From Triticum aestivum (lineage: Eukaryota; Streptophyta; Magnoliopsida; Poales; Poaceae): 64,000 nt of DNA. The translations under genes were made by a program, and so were the position numbers. Numbering within the stretch: the first letter of the stretch is position 1; each line of letters starts with the position of its first letter. Location: assembly GCF_018294505.1 (NCBI RefSeq), contig NC_057804.1, positions 256,041,251 to 256,105,250 on the forward strand, read 5' to 3'. The notes under the pieces are model-generated. The model saw nothing but the letters and a program-made list of their open reading frames with translations. It searched no databases and was not told the DNA's origin. Of the stretch, positions 51,041 to 62,111 are shown in pieces.

Positions 51041-53811
51041 TTACTCATTTTCGAAATTGTCTATCAATTGTTCTAAAGCACAATCATTTTGAGAATAGCG
51101 AGTGGCTTGCATCACTTCATCATACACCAAGCTTAGTGGTATTTCTTGACCGTCAGGGCCCACGGGACCAACCCAGGCCATATGCACCAGGTCTAGCTTG
51201 GTCAAGCGGGTCTTTACCATAGCCCACGCCTCGCGCATTCCTTCTCGGCAGGCCGAGATCTTCCACAACTCAAACCTTCATCGAGCCCTTTTAAACCGAC
51301 CGACTAGTTCGGCCATATTCTCTGGTGGCGCATTGGATGGCCATAATGCCTTCGCCATGCTCTTCATGCCTTTCCGGGCCTTTTCATAGGTCTTCGACAG
51401 TTCCTTGAGAAGGTACCCGTCATAAGCGCTTACTTATTCCTCAGGCCACCTAGTCAGGAGACCTAACAAGCAGGTGTTGCACATCATCATTAACACATCA
51501 ATGACACTTGCCAACAACACGGTACGATCATCACTTACCGAATATGCCACCATTCAGCTTCTGGTTTTCCTCCGTGGTTTGGGCCAGCTGAGCTCTCATA
51601 CTATTAATTTCCTCGGCTTGCCATTGATTTTCTGCCTTGAGCTCATTTTTCTCCTACCGACTTCGCATCAGTACTCGTTTACCAGCCTCCAGCTCCCTCC
51701 GCAGCTCGCTTATAGATCCCGTGGCTGTACGGAGAATACGGTGTTAACGCTTGGCATACAACGCATACCTACAAAATCAGTCTTTACTACTCACCAAACA
51801 ATTCGCTGATGGCTTTTCGAGCCGCATCTAGTTCATCCTTGGCTTCGACCAACTGTGTCCGACTCACTTTAAGGTCCTCAGACAGCTTTTTGTTCTGCCC
51901 TCTTGAGGCATACAAAAATATTATCATTAGACACCCTTAACTCGGCCGTCCCCCCCGAATTAAGGCTTGGGGGCTAGTTGGGTAGGCAACATGATCTGCT
52001 TTCAAGCTATATACCCGCACCTTGGCGGCAAAAGACCGGTGATCCCGTCAAGACCTGTCCGGGCCACTCCAAGGTACGTGTCCACTGAATCAAAAGCACT
52101 AAGTTCTTGTTCGGAAAAGGTAGAATGCCTAAAGTCTCCCTCCGGTGGCGATGGTTCATTACGCTCTCGACTGTGGAATTAGTGATTGAAACATCGCCGA
52201 AGTCTGTTGGGGGTACGCCAGTCACCGTATGTTCGGAGGATGCTCTGGCTTGTGCTGAAGTCTTGGGCCCGGAGTCACGGTTTGGCACATCCGGGTAATC
52301 TTCAGGTTGGTGTAGAGGCGTGCGCCTTCTGCAAAATTGAGCAAGCTTTAATAAAAAAGTGCCAACGGCAAGCCTCACTGTGATTCTGAAATACGTTACC
52401 TCTGGGCTGAGGAGGCAGGTGCCTCCACTTCAGCAGAAGATTTCTACTTTGATCTCCCATCAAGGGCCGGAGCTGGCGCGGTCTATGCTCCTCCCGAGGC
52501 TGTCTTACGGATAACGTGATGACCCTTGGGAGCAGAGTCAACACATGGGGGGTAGCGTGAGACGAGCGCCCTATTCGGCAAATGGTCTTCTTTTCACTTA
52601 CCGAGGAAGAAGGAAGAGCCCCGGGGTGATTGGCTGTTATAGCCACCTTGACACCGGCAAGGCCCTCCTGATAGAACACCCCATCTTCAAATTCGATTGA
52701 CGTCTTTGGGTCGTCATGATACCCCGGATCGCCATCACGAGAGTAATTCTTTGGTTGAGGTGGAGGATAACTAATGGACCCACCCTAACGCCTCCATCCC
52801 TATTCAAGTGGCGATCCATAAGAATTCGGCGTGGTCTGTGGGCTCAAAGTAATGGATTGTGACTTAACCAGTCCACCAGATTGTATCCAGAGTAGCCTTC
52901 TCGAATACTCATGCGAGCGAACTCTCCTTCATCTCCCTTTAAGAGATCGACCAGTAATTTGGCCAGGGCCACCTTGTTTTCTGGCCCTTGCCACTTGTGA
53001 TGTGTCACATCATTGGTCATGTTATAGCCCCATAAAGGGTGACCCCGCTGTTGGAGGGGTTGCACGCGTTGGGTAATGGAGATGGCCATTACTTTGATCA
53101 TGGTCAGCTTGATGCTAGTTAGCAGCCTGATCTTGGCCTATATTGCATGCACTTCATCGCTGTCCCATTGAGAAGGGCCTCTAGACTGCCAGTTGTACCA
53201 CTTTATAGGCGGGTCATTTGAATATTCGGGCAGCCCTTCCAAAATTCGACCGGTGAGGGGAACATCTTCAATATAAAACCACTCTGAAGTCCATCCTTCG
53301 GGATCTTTCTGTGGGGTCCCGATTGGGTACCCTGTCCTAGCTATTCGCCATACTTCGGCCCCGTCTACCTCAAATATAGATCCCTCCCGGAGACAGGGGA
53401 AAATACATAAATACTTCCTCCACAAGTCAAAGTGGGGCTCGCAACTCAGAAATATCTCGCACAAGGCGACAAAGCTAGAAATGTGCAATATGGACCCAGG
53501 GGTGAGGTTGTGGAGTTGGATCCCATAGAACCTAGCAGACCCCGTAGAAATGGGTGAATAGTAAAACCCAAACCTCTTAAAAGGAAGGGCACGAGGCATA
53601 CCCCCTCCTCCTTGCTTGGGGCGGGGGAGTTCTCGGCAAGGGCGTGGCCATCAACGGAGATGAGACCAGCACATATTGCAACCAGATTGGCCGAAGGGAC
53701 GAAGAGCTATGCCTGCAAGCGACTTAGCTGGATATATGAGACTGAACAACTCGATCAATCACCTGGGAGCGGGACGTGAGGGCGCGAGGAAGAACCCGCA
53801 ATGTCGACCAT
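51041..53811 (-). pseudogene. Tat-2 antisense gene remains
   Basis: Minus strand, opposite to pol. ATG at 53809-53811 (MVDIAGSSSRP) is quickly followed by a stop. The recognisable body is at 53599-53138 (GIQLHNLTPGSILHISSFVA, CEIFL, WFYIEDVPL) and 53101-52990 (VMAISITQRVQPLQQRGHPL), matching the Tat-3 antisense protein position by position (LDFHDLAPNFILKISAFIVV, CEAFL, WFYITEPRD, VMLFRRILPCQRRAFTL). The C-terminal part at about 51420-51041 reads MKSMAKALWPS and SACREGMREAWAMVK, again matching Tat-3. This is the domain annotated in plants as 'putative gypsy type transposon'. Frames are broken in many places. Confidence 0.65.
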
Positions 53812-53880
53812 GGCTTTGGAGAATTTTTTCGGTGTCGTTCTTGGCAAAGGGGACGACAACTGTTCTCCACGCCTTTGGAT

Positions 53881-53889
53881 CTATAAATA
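53881..53889 (-). promoter_or_regulatory. TATA-like box for the Tat-2 antisense gene
   Basis: Minus strand TTATTTATAGATCC, about 70 bp upstream of the ATG at 53811. Similar placement to the antisense genes of Tat-1 and Tat-3. Confidence 0.4.
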
Positions 53890-54190
53890 AGCATCTTATC
53901 GTGAAGCCAAAAGGACGGGTGCGTGGAAGGATAGCATTGGGCCGCATGCCCTCTAGAAAGGTGTGCGAAGCTCTTGCCCCGAGGAACGACATTAAACTCT
54001 GATGGTCCGACCTCAATCTCGAGATGTCTTCCGATCCTAGAGTGTTGAGACTGTCTGGACCCGAGTGCATTAGATCATGTTCTGGATCATGTTCGGCGGA
54101 ATTGACACGGCTTCAAACAGAATAAAGGAACTCGTCCCGCAAGCCAATGATGTGAAGATTCCAAAAGATGATCCCCGGTGTTGGAGGCAA

Positions 54191-54203
54191 GTTCAGGGGT
54201 TAC
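54191..54203 (+). other. Tat-2 polypurine tract
   Basis: GTTCAGGGGTTAC directly before the LTR; the same form (TCAGGGGCTAC) precedes the Tat-3 LTR. Confidence 0.75.
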
Positions 54204-54655
54204 TGAGGGAGTCATGGACTAACGAGTCCATGGGGCGACGGCCCATTGTACATGGGCCGGATTGGTGGAACCATATCTTGGCCGGAGATCTACGAAGCTG
54301 TGGTGTGCCCTCCAAGTCAAGGATGGACGGGATCTCTTTCCCTCTTGTTGTAATCTATCTCCGGTAACCCTAACCCTATCGGTGTCTATATAAACCGAGG
54401 GTTTTTAGTCTTTAGGGGTAGAGCTACATCCATCACTTCATAGCCTTAGGGTTTAGCTCATGCTGATCTCGAGGTAGATCTACTCTGTAAACCACGTTAT
54501 ACATTCAATAAAATCAAGCAGGACATAGGGTTTTACCTCTTCGAGAGGGCCCGTACCTGGGTAAACTCTGTGTTCGTTGTCCCTTGTTACCCATCGATCC
54601 TAGATCCATAGCGCGGGACCCCCTACCCCGAGGTCTATCAGTTTTGACACCGATA
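54204..54655 (+). repeat. Tat-2 3' LTR
   Basis: 452 bp, TGAGGGAGTCATGG ... GTTTTGACACCGATA. It has TATA box CTATATAAACC near 54390 and AATAAA near 54508. The last base pair TA replaces the canonical CA. Confidence 0.85.
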
Positions 54656-55203
54656 ATTACCATACCACTCTGGTGCAGAACATGCTTTGTTCGACCTACG
54701 AGGTCGAGTAGTAACTTGATCCGAAGTTTCATGATCATCATCATTAGCTTCCTCTCCAGTTGGTGTAGGCGTCATGGGAACGGTTTTCTTTGATGCTCTA
54801 CTTTCCTCCCACTCACTTCTTTCGAGAGAAACTCCTTCTCTAGAAAGGACCCATTCTTGGAAACAAAGATCTTGCTTTCAGATTTGTGGTAGAAGGTGTA
54901 CCCAATAGTTTCTTTAGGGTATCCTACGAAGACACACTTCTCCGATTTTGGTTCGAGCTTATCAGGCTGAATCCTTTTGACATAATTGTCGCATCCCCAA
55001 ACTTTAAGAAATGACAACATATGTTTCTTGCCAAACCGTAGTTCATACGGTGTCATCTCAACGGATTTAGACGGTGCCCTATTTAATGTGAATGTGGCTC
55101 TCTCTAATGCATAACCCCAAAAGGATAGTGGTAAATTGGTAAGAGACATCATAGATCGCACCATATCTAATAAAGTATGGTTATGACGTTCGGACACACC
55201 ATT
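54656..55203 (-). mobile_element. Angela-like copia fragment (integrase tail)
   Basis: Minus strand frame from ERHNHTLLDMVRSMMSLTNL through SFWGYALERATFTLNRAPSK, GCDNYVKRIQPDKLEPKSEK and GYPKETIGYTFYHKS to PEWYGN near 54660. It corresponds to the region of the complete element around 9420-9970. It is bounded left by the Tat-2 LTR and right by the inverted Sirevirus-like LTR. No intact domain. Confidence 0.9.
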
Positions 55204-56060
55204 CCCTGGGTGATTTTGGTAATTAATGTCAACATATCTCTTGTTGGACTAATACTTTTACCTAGTATGTTTCAAATAAGTTCAACAATGGAGTGGCATG
55301 GACTAGAGGATGTGGAACCCCTTCAAGATGCTAAACACAAAGGATTGTCTCAAGCTCAAAGCACAAGACTCTACATTTTACTTTTAGTGATCCAAGATCA
55401 CATTGAGTCCATAGGAAAGCCAATACTATTAAGAGGGGATGAGGTGTTGCTTAATGGCTTGCTTGCTCAAAGTGCTTAGTGATATGCTCCAAAGCCCTCA
55501 ACCACTTTCTCACATCGACATATGTCCCAAACCAAAAGTCAAACTCGGCCCTACCGAATCTTTCTATCCGGCGCCACCGAGTTCAGATGACATAGCCACT
55601 GCCAGAAACCCTAGTCTTTTCGGTCTCACCGATAGGGATCTCGGTCTCACCGAGATGGGATTGTAATATCTCTGTTTCCTTTCATAACGTTTGGGTCCAA
55701 CTGAGATGAGCGAATTGGTCCCACTGAGTTTGCCTGACAAACTCTCTGTGTGTCTATTACCAAAATCGTCTCACCGAGTTTGTGTTGTCGGTCTCACCGA
55801 GATTACGTTATGCCCTAACCCTAATGACATCGGTCCCACCGAGTTGACATGTCGGTCCCACCGAAATTCCTAACTGTCACATTATGAACTAAATCGGTCC
55901 GACCGAGTTTCACAATTCAGTCCCACCGAGTTTGGTAAGTTGTGTGTAATGGTTAGATTTTGTGTGGAGGCTATATATACCCCTCCACCCACTCTTCATT
56001 CGTGGAGAGTGTCGGATATCGGGTTCCGGCAAAACCATTAAGGTTCGAACTCTGGGGTGC
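55204..56060 (+). repeat. Sirevirus-like LTR piece in the opposite orientation
   Basis: Starts CCCTGGGTGATTTTGGTAAT, matching the LTR at 46857-48445 read on the other strand but lacking its first ~16 bases. It keeps GGTCTCACCGAG words and TATATATA (55972-55979). It is interrupted at 56060 by the Sabrina-like LTR. Confidence 0.8.
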
Positions 56061-57732
56061 TGATGTCTACTACACAACCTTCTTCTTGTAGACGTAGTTG
56101 GGCCTCCAAGTGCAGAGGTTTGTAGGACAGTAGCAAATTTCCCTCAAGTGGATGACCTAAGGTTTATCAATCCGTAGGAGGCGTAGGATGAAGATGGTCT
56201 CTCTCAAGGAACCCTGCAACCAAATAACAAAGAGTCTCTTGTGTCCCCAACACACCCAATACAATGGTAAATTGTATAGGTGCACTAGTTCGGCAAAGAG
56301 ATGGTGATACAAGTGCAATATGGATGGTAGATATAGGTTTCTGTAATCTGACAATATAAAAAAAGCAAGGTAACTAATGATAAAAGTGAGCGTAAACGGT
56401 ATTGCAATGGTAGGAAACAAGCCATAGGATTCATACATTCACTAGTGCAAGTTCTCTCAACAATATTAACATAATTGGATCATATAACTATCCCTCAACA
56501 TGCAACAAAGAGTCACTCCAAAGCCACTAATAGCGGAGAACAAATGAAGAGATTATGGTAGGGTACGAAACCACCTCAAAGTTATCCTTTCTGTTCTATC
56601 TATTCAAGAGTCCATAGTAAAATAACATGAAGCTATTCTTTCTGATCAATCTATCATAGAGTTCATACTAGAATAACACCTTAAGACACAAATCAACCAA
56701 AACCCTAATGTCACCTAGATACTCCATTGTCACCTAAAGTATCCGTGGGCATGATTATACGATATGCATCACACAATCTCAGATTCATCTATTCAACCAA
56801 CACAAAGTACTTCAAAGAGTGCCCCAAAGTTTCTACCGGAGAGTCAAGACAAAAACGTGTGCCAACCCCTATGCATAGGTTCATGGGCGGAACCCGCAAG
56901 TTGATCACCAAAACATACATCAAGTGGATCACGTGATATCCCATTGTCACCACAGATAAGCACGACAAGACATACATCAAGTGTTCTCAAATTCTTAAGG
57001 ACTCAATCTGATAAGATAACTTCAAAGGGAAAACTCAATTCATCACAAGAGTGTAGAGGGGGAGAAACATCATAAGATCCAACTATAATAGCAAAGCTCA
57101 CGATACATCAAGATCATGCCATAGAGAGAACACGAGAGAGAGAGAGAGAGAGATCAAACATATAGCTACTGGTACATACCCTCAGCCCCGAGGGTGAACT
57201 ACTCCCTCCTTGTCGTGGAGAGCGCTGGGATGATGACGATGGCGACCGGTGAGGGATTCCCCCTCCGGCAGGGTGCCGGAACGGGCTCCCGAGAGGTTTA
57301 TGGTTGATACAGAGGATTGCGGCAGTGGAACTCCCAATCTATTTTTTTATTCGATGGTTTTAGGGTATATGGGAATATATAGGCGAAAGAAGTCGGTCGG
57401 GGGCGGCTCGAGGGGCCCACGAGACAGGGGGCGCGCCCTCCTATCTCCTGGCCTCCTCGAAGCTTCCCTGGCTCATACTCCAAGTCTCCAGGATCATGTT
57501 CGTTCCAAAAATCACACTCCCGAAGGTTTCATTCGGTTTGGACTCCATTTGATATTCCTTTTCTTCGAAATACTGAAACAGGCAATAAAACAACAATATG
57601 GGCTGGGCCTCCGGTTAGTAGGTTAGTCCCAAAAGTAATATAAAAGTGTATAATAAAGCCCGTAATCATTCAAAACAGATAATAAAATAGCATGAATGCT
57701 TCATAAATTATAGATACGTTGGAGACGTATCA
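56061..57732 (-). repeat. Sabrina-like gypsy LTR
   Basis: 1,672 bp. On the minus strand it starts TGATACGTCTCCAACG (plus 57732) and ends GTAGTAGACATCA (plus 56061). (GA)n at 57133-57152. Followed at 57733 by interior sequence whose minus strand reads GAATTAAGCTTGGGGATGG, a polypurine-type tract, so this is the 3' LTR of a minus-strand element. Family name from memory. Confidence 0.75.
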
Positions 57733-58017
57733 CCATCCCCAAGCTTAATTCCTGCTCGTCCTAGAGTAGGTAAATGATAAAAGAAAGAATTTATGAAGTG
57801 TGAATGCTAGCAGGTGCACAAGTTTGATCAATGATAATTTCAATCACCTTTTCTAGCATGATTATATGTCATAAGATTAGTTCATCTGATAAAACTTCTC
57901 ACGAACAAGCAACAAGTAATTCACATATTAAAGCATAGACCATAAACTTTCTTGAAAACTAGCAAACTTCATTCTTAGTAATCAAACAATTACAATTCAT
58001 CCTATTTTCAGGAAGGG
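57733..58017 (-). mobile_element. Interior fragment of the Sabrina-like element
   Basis: AT-rich non-coding 3' region of the same element, cut at 58018 by Tat-3. Confidence 0.6.
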
Positions 58018-58489
58018 TGTCGGTGTCAAAACCGGCGGATCTCGGGTAGGGGGTCCCGAACTGTGCGTCTTGGCGGATGGTAACAGGAGACAAGCGACAC
58101 GATGTTTTTACCCAGGTTCAGGCCCTCTCGACGGAGGTAAAACCCTACTCCTGCTTGATTAATATTGATGATATGGGTAGTACAAGAGTTGATCTACCAC
58201 GAGATTAGAGAGGCTAAACCCTAGAAGCTAGCCTATGGTATGATTGTTGTTCGTCCTACGGACTAAAACTGTCCGGTATATATAGACACCAGAGAGGGCT
58301 AGGGTTACATTGAGTCGGTTATAATGGGAGGAGATCTTCATATCAAATCGCCAAGCTTGCCTTCCACGCCAAGGAAAGTCCCATCCGGACACGGGACGAA
58401 GTCTTAAATCTTGTATCTTCATAGTCCGGGAGTCCGGCCAAAGGTCATAGTCCAGCCATCCAGACACCCCCTAATCCGGGACTCCCTCA
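58018..58489 (-). repeat. Tat-3 3' LTR
   Basis: 472 bp; minus strand TGAGGGAGTCCCGG ... TTTTGACACCGACA. TATA box TATATATAC (minus) at plus 58275-58283. About the same length and layout as the Tat-2 LTR. Confidence 0.88.
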
Positions 58490-58500
58490 GTAGCCCCTGA
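58490..58500 (-). other. Tat-3 polypurine tract
   Basis: Minus strand TCAGGGGCTAC directly before the LTR start. Confidence 0.75.
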
Positions 58501-58920
58501 ACCAGGCTTTCAATGACCACGAGTCCGGGGCGCAAATTTTCTTCGGCATTGCAAGGCAGGTTCCTTCTCCAAATTATCCATAGAAGATGTTGAACACAAG
58601 GATAGTGTCCGGCTCTGCAAAATAAGTTCCACATGCCACCGTAGAGAGAATAATATCCGCCCAAATCTAATCTGCTGACGTATTCCGCAGCGTGACATCA
58701 CGCCTCGGCCAGGCCTTTATTCGAATCGTTTTACTGTTCCACCTTAGCGCATTTAGCGAGGAGGTTTCCTTAGCACGTCTTGTCAAAGCAGAGATCGTGT
58801 CCCCTTATTCCGTGATTCTCATCAATACGGGCGTGGGTAACCCAACCGCGCCATTAACCGCGGCGCTTGGGAGATAAGCGAGTTTTATTGGGCTGATGGG
58901 GGCTCATAGTCTCGGCCGCC
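58501..58920 (-). other. Tat-3 spacer between LTR and antisense gene
   Basis: Untranslated sequence; no ORF of note. It holds the upstream region of the antisense promoter. Confidence 0.5.
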
Positions 58921-58921
58921 C

Positions 58922-58928
58922 ATATAAG
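58922..58928 (+). promoter_or_regulatory. TATA box for the Tat-3 antisense gene
   Basis: CGCCCATATAAGGGGATAAG on the plus strand, about 120 bp upstream of the ATG at 59044, with a pyrimidine-rich leader between. Confidence 0.6.
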
Positions 58929-59043
58929 GGGATAAGGATCCACCCTTTCCATTCACGCCTTCTTCCTCCCTTGCTTGTCCATCCCCGCCCACTCGAACTC
59001 CATCGCCCGAGTCCGCACTTCCCACCTCGACCTTTCTCCAATC

Positions 59044-62000
59044 ATGTCTGGAGCGGGAGGTAGATGGATAGCCTCCTCCGTCACGGAGGGGCAAATCAAA
59101 AAGTTGAGGAAGGCCGGATACTTGTCTGACGACATCGCGCATTGGCTTCCCGAGGAGGGGCAACTCGTCCGCACCCCTAGGCCCCATGAGAGGGTCGTGT
59201 TTCTCCCCGATTTGCTCCGCGGACTGGGCTTTCCTCTTCACCCGTTCGTCCGGGGGCTCATGTTCTACTATGGCCTGGACTTCCACGATCTGGCCCCGAA
59301 CTTCATCCTCAAAATTTCGGCGTTCATCGTCGTATGCGAGGCCTTCCTCCGCATCCAGCCTCACTTTGGCCTATCGCTGAAGATCTTCAGCGTCAAGCCG
59401 AAGGTCGTGGGCGGACGTCAAGCGGAGTGCGGAGGCGCCATGGTGGGCAAGATAGCCAACGTCACATGGCTCGAGGGCGCCTTCGTAGAGACCATCAAAG
59501 GATGGCAACCGGTGTGGTTCTATATCACCGAGCCGCGTGACCCTGAATGGGCAGCGGCCCCCAAATTTCGATCCGGCATCCCCACTCGGCTCACATCTTG
59601 GAAGGAGACGGGCCTGTTGTGGGGTAGTCCGGAAGAGGTGACCGGACTCCAAACCCGCGTCCGAGACCTGGTGAACAAGAAGGTTAAGCTTGTCGACGTA
59701 GTCCAGGTCATGCTCTTCCGCCGGATTCTTCCGTGTCAACGACGGGCCTTCACCTTATGGGAGTTCGACCTGGCCCAGCACCAGACTTTGTCCCGGCTTT
59801 TCGACACAAAGCACGAGGACGCTTGGAAGGTGCTATTCAAGAGCTCCGAGGTCTCCCCACCCGTCACCGAGGACCGCGGATTCTGCGCCAAGTGCCAAGC
59901 CACCGAAGTAAGCTCGCTTTTAGTCTTTCTCAGGACACTTGATTTTCATAGTTTGATTCCATGGAGGATCTAAACTCCTGCTCTTTTGACAGGACTGGAA
60001 GAGGACATCCGGGCAGTTTGACTGCCCGGCCCCTTTGCCCGAAGGCCCAGCAGATGCGCGCTTGATGAAGCTGCTGGTTCCGGCACCTCACGTGGTGCCG
60101 GAGAAGAAGGCCAAGAAGAAGGCCACGGGGACCCGAAAGAGTTCCCGGCGCCTGGTGGTGTCGGATTCATCGCCCGACAACCCCGAAGCACCCTCCGCCT
60201 CTGAGGACGAGGAGGAGGAGGAGGAAGAAGAAGCCTCTCCCCCTCCAGCAAGGGGAGGAAATAAAAGGAAAGCCGCCCCAACTGGGGGGACGGAGGGTCC
60301 AAGAAGGGGAGGACCCTTCTGCCGGACTACGCCTCCGATGCCGAAGACGGCGGGGAGGAATGGCTATCCAGGGTCAAGCCCCTGGAAAAATCGTAAGTAT
60401 CCGGATACCAGAATAACTTATGGCGCTCCTCTGATGTATGGCACCTTCTGACGCCGAATTCAATTATGCAGTCCGCCCCGGGCTCAGCTCGGCGATTCGT
60501 CGAGCGGCTCCCTAGACTCGTCGGATGTGAATAGCGCTTCACTTCCGACGGCCTCATCCCCTCTCCCTACAGACGATGCTGAGGTGGAGTCCCAAAAGGG
60601 GCTAAACCAGGAGGAGGTGGTCCTACAGGCGCCACAAGGCGACCTCCCGGACTCCAGGCCCAAAGGGGGTAAAACCCCAGAGGGATCTAAGTCCGGCCCT
60701 GGGCCGGACACCTCTCCGGATCCAACAACGGTTCCAGAGTCCGGCAGGCAGCGCCTTCATAAGAAAGGCGTGCCTACGACGCCGGCGGCCTCCGTCCAAC
60801 CGGAGACGCTGGACAATTTGCTGGAGGTGCTTAACAGCGCCTCCATCGACGAGGAGCACCGCACTGTTATGAGTGCGGTGATATAGCAGGTTCAGTCCGC
60901 CAAGAGCGGAATGACAGAAGCCTGTACCAGCCTGCTAACAGGCTTCGAGGTATGTAAAACATATAAAAATGTTATCGCATAGACAGTAGCCCCTGATGCT
61001 CAGTTCGGCGTTTGAAAAGAAAAGCCGAGCTGAGGATCTAAAAAGATATACGCAGGATTCTAACATAAATGTGTCAATATGGGAATGCAGGCTGCGCTGC
61101 TGACCTCTGCGGCACTGACTGTGGAGGTTGATACATTGAAGAAGAGCCTCGAGCGGTCCGAGAACGAGCTCGGCCGTGTCAAGAAGGTGCTCGAGGACAA
61201 GGAGGGTACGTAATACCATATGTAAATGTATATAGAAATACCTGGTTGCAAATAATGACAGGACCAACGTGAATGTTGCAGGGACCACGAACAAGGTGGC
61301 GACCCTGAAGGAGGCGGTGTCCAAGGCCGAAAATAGTGCGGCCTTGGAGCGCACCGAGCGAGAGAAACAGGAGGCGCGGGTGGCGGAGGTGCGACTAGAG
61401 CTCCAGGCCCTCGTGGAGAAACATGAGAGTTTGGAGCGTGACTCAAAGACTCGAGATTCCGAGCTCGCCTTGGCTCTTGAGAGTGCCAAAACCGCTAAGG
61501 CGGAAGCCCAGAAGGCCCTCCAGGAGATCGAGGCGATAAAGAAGATAGCGGCGGGTAAGGCATTCTTTATGCAAAGCAAGCATATAAAAGTGAATTATCT
61601 GTTACTTACCCGAATCCGGAGCTCTCCAGGAGCGTTCACCGATCTGCCCAGTAGTGTGTCTGATGCTGCCGCGTTCTACCACGCCGAGGAGGGGAGCTCG
61701 ACGGAAAAGGTGTTCTGGTCTCAATATGCTGAGGCCGGACATCCGGTGCCCCTGAGCGACTAGCTGAAGCAGCTGGTCGAGCACCACAAGGTGGCCGAAC
61801 AGGCCATGAAGGGCCTCATAGTTCGGCTATGGCCAGGAGAAGCCATGCCTGGGAGCTACTTCGGTCTGGTGCAGCGGCTGGTGGACGCTTGTCCCTGGAT
61901 TGAAGTCATCAAGCGCTCCGTCTGTATTGAAGGTGCCCGTCGGGCCCTTGCCCGTGCTAAAGTGTACTGGGGGAAGATGGACGCCGAGAAGCTTGTGACG

Positions 62001-62111
62001 GACCCGCCACCACTGGGCAAGGAGTATCGCAAGCCCGAGATGTATTATGAGGGCGTCCTGAAGGGTGCCGGCATTATAGCGGGTGAATGCTCCAAAGATG
62101 TAATTTTTTAG
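59044..62111 (+). pseudogene. Tat-3 antisense gene, six exons, three breaks
   Basis: Proposed exons: 59044-59907, 59993-60392, 60472-60949, 61091-61205, 61282-61554, 61630-62111. All introns are GT-AG, and phases match across the last three junctions. Exon 1 (288 codons, MSGAGGRWIASS) carries the 'putative gypsy type transposon' domain: FPLHPFVRGLMFYYGL, FILKISAFIVVCEAF, WFYITEPRD. Exon 2 is Lys-rich (KKAKKKATGTRKSSRR, a likely nuclear signal) then a Glu run. Exons 4-5 form a coiled coil (LKKSLERSENELGRV, KEAVSKAENSAALERT). Exon 6 holds the C-terminal domain (GLIVRLWPGEAMPGSY, CIEGARRALARAKVYW). Breaks: a frameshift in exon 2 near 60305, TAG at 60884 and TAG at 61761. About 870 codons in all. 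Function unknown; nuclear role inferred only from the Lys-rich segment. Confidence 0.75.

Larger units (their letters stand above)
48446..54655 (+). mobile_element. Second Tat-lineage gypsy element (Tat-2), 3' half
   Basis: Starts in mid RNase H where the Sirevirus-like LTR ends. It continues through integrase, a non-coding stretch, an antisense gene, a polypurine tract and the 3' LTR (54204-54655). The 5' half is not in the window. LTR start TGAGGGAGTC and end TTTTGACACCGATA are close to those of Tat-3 (58018-58489), so the two are related families. Confidence 0.85.
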
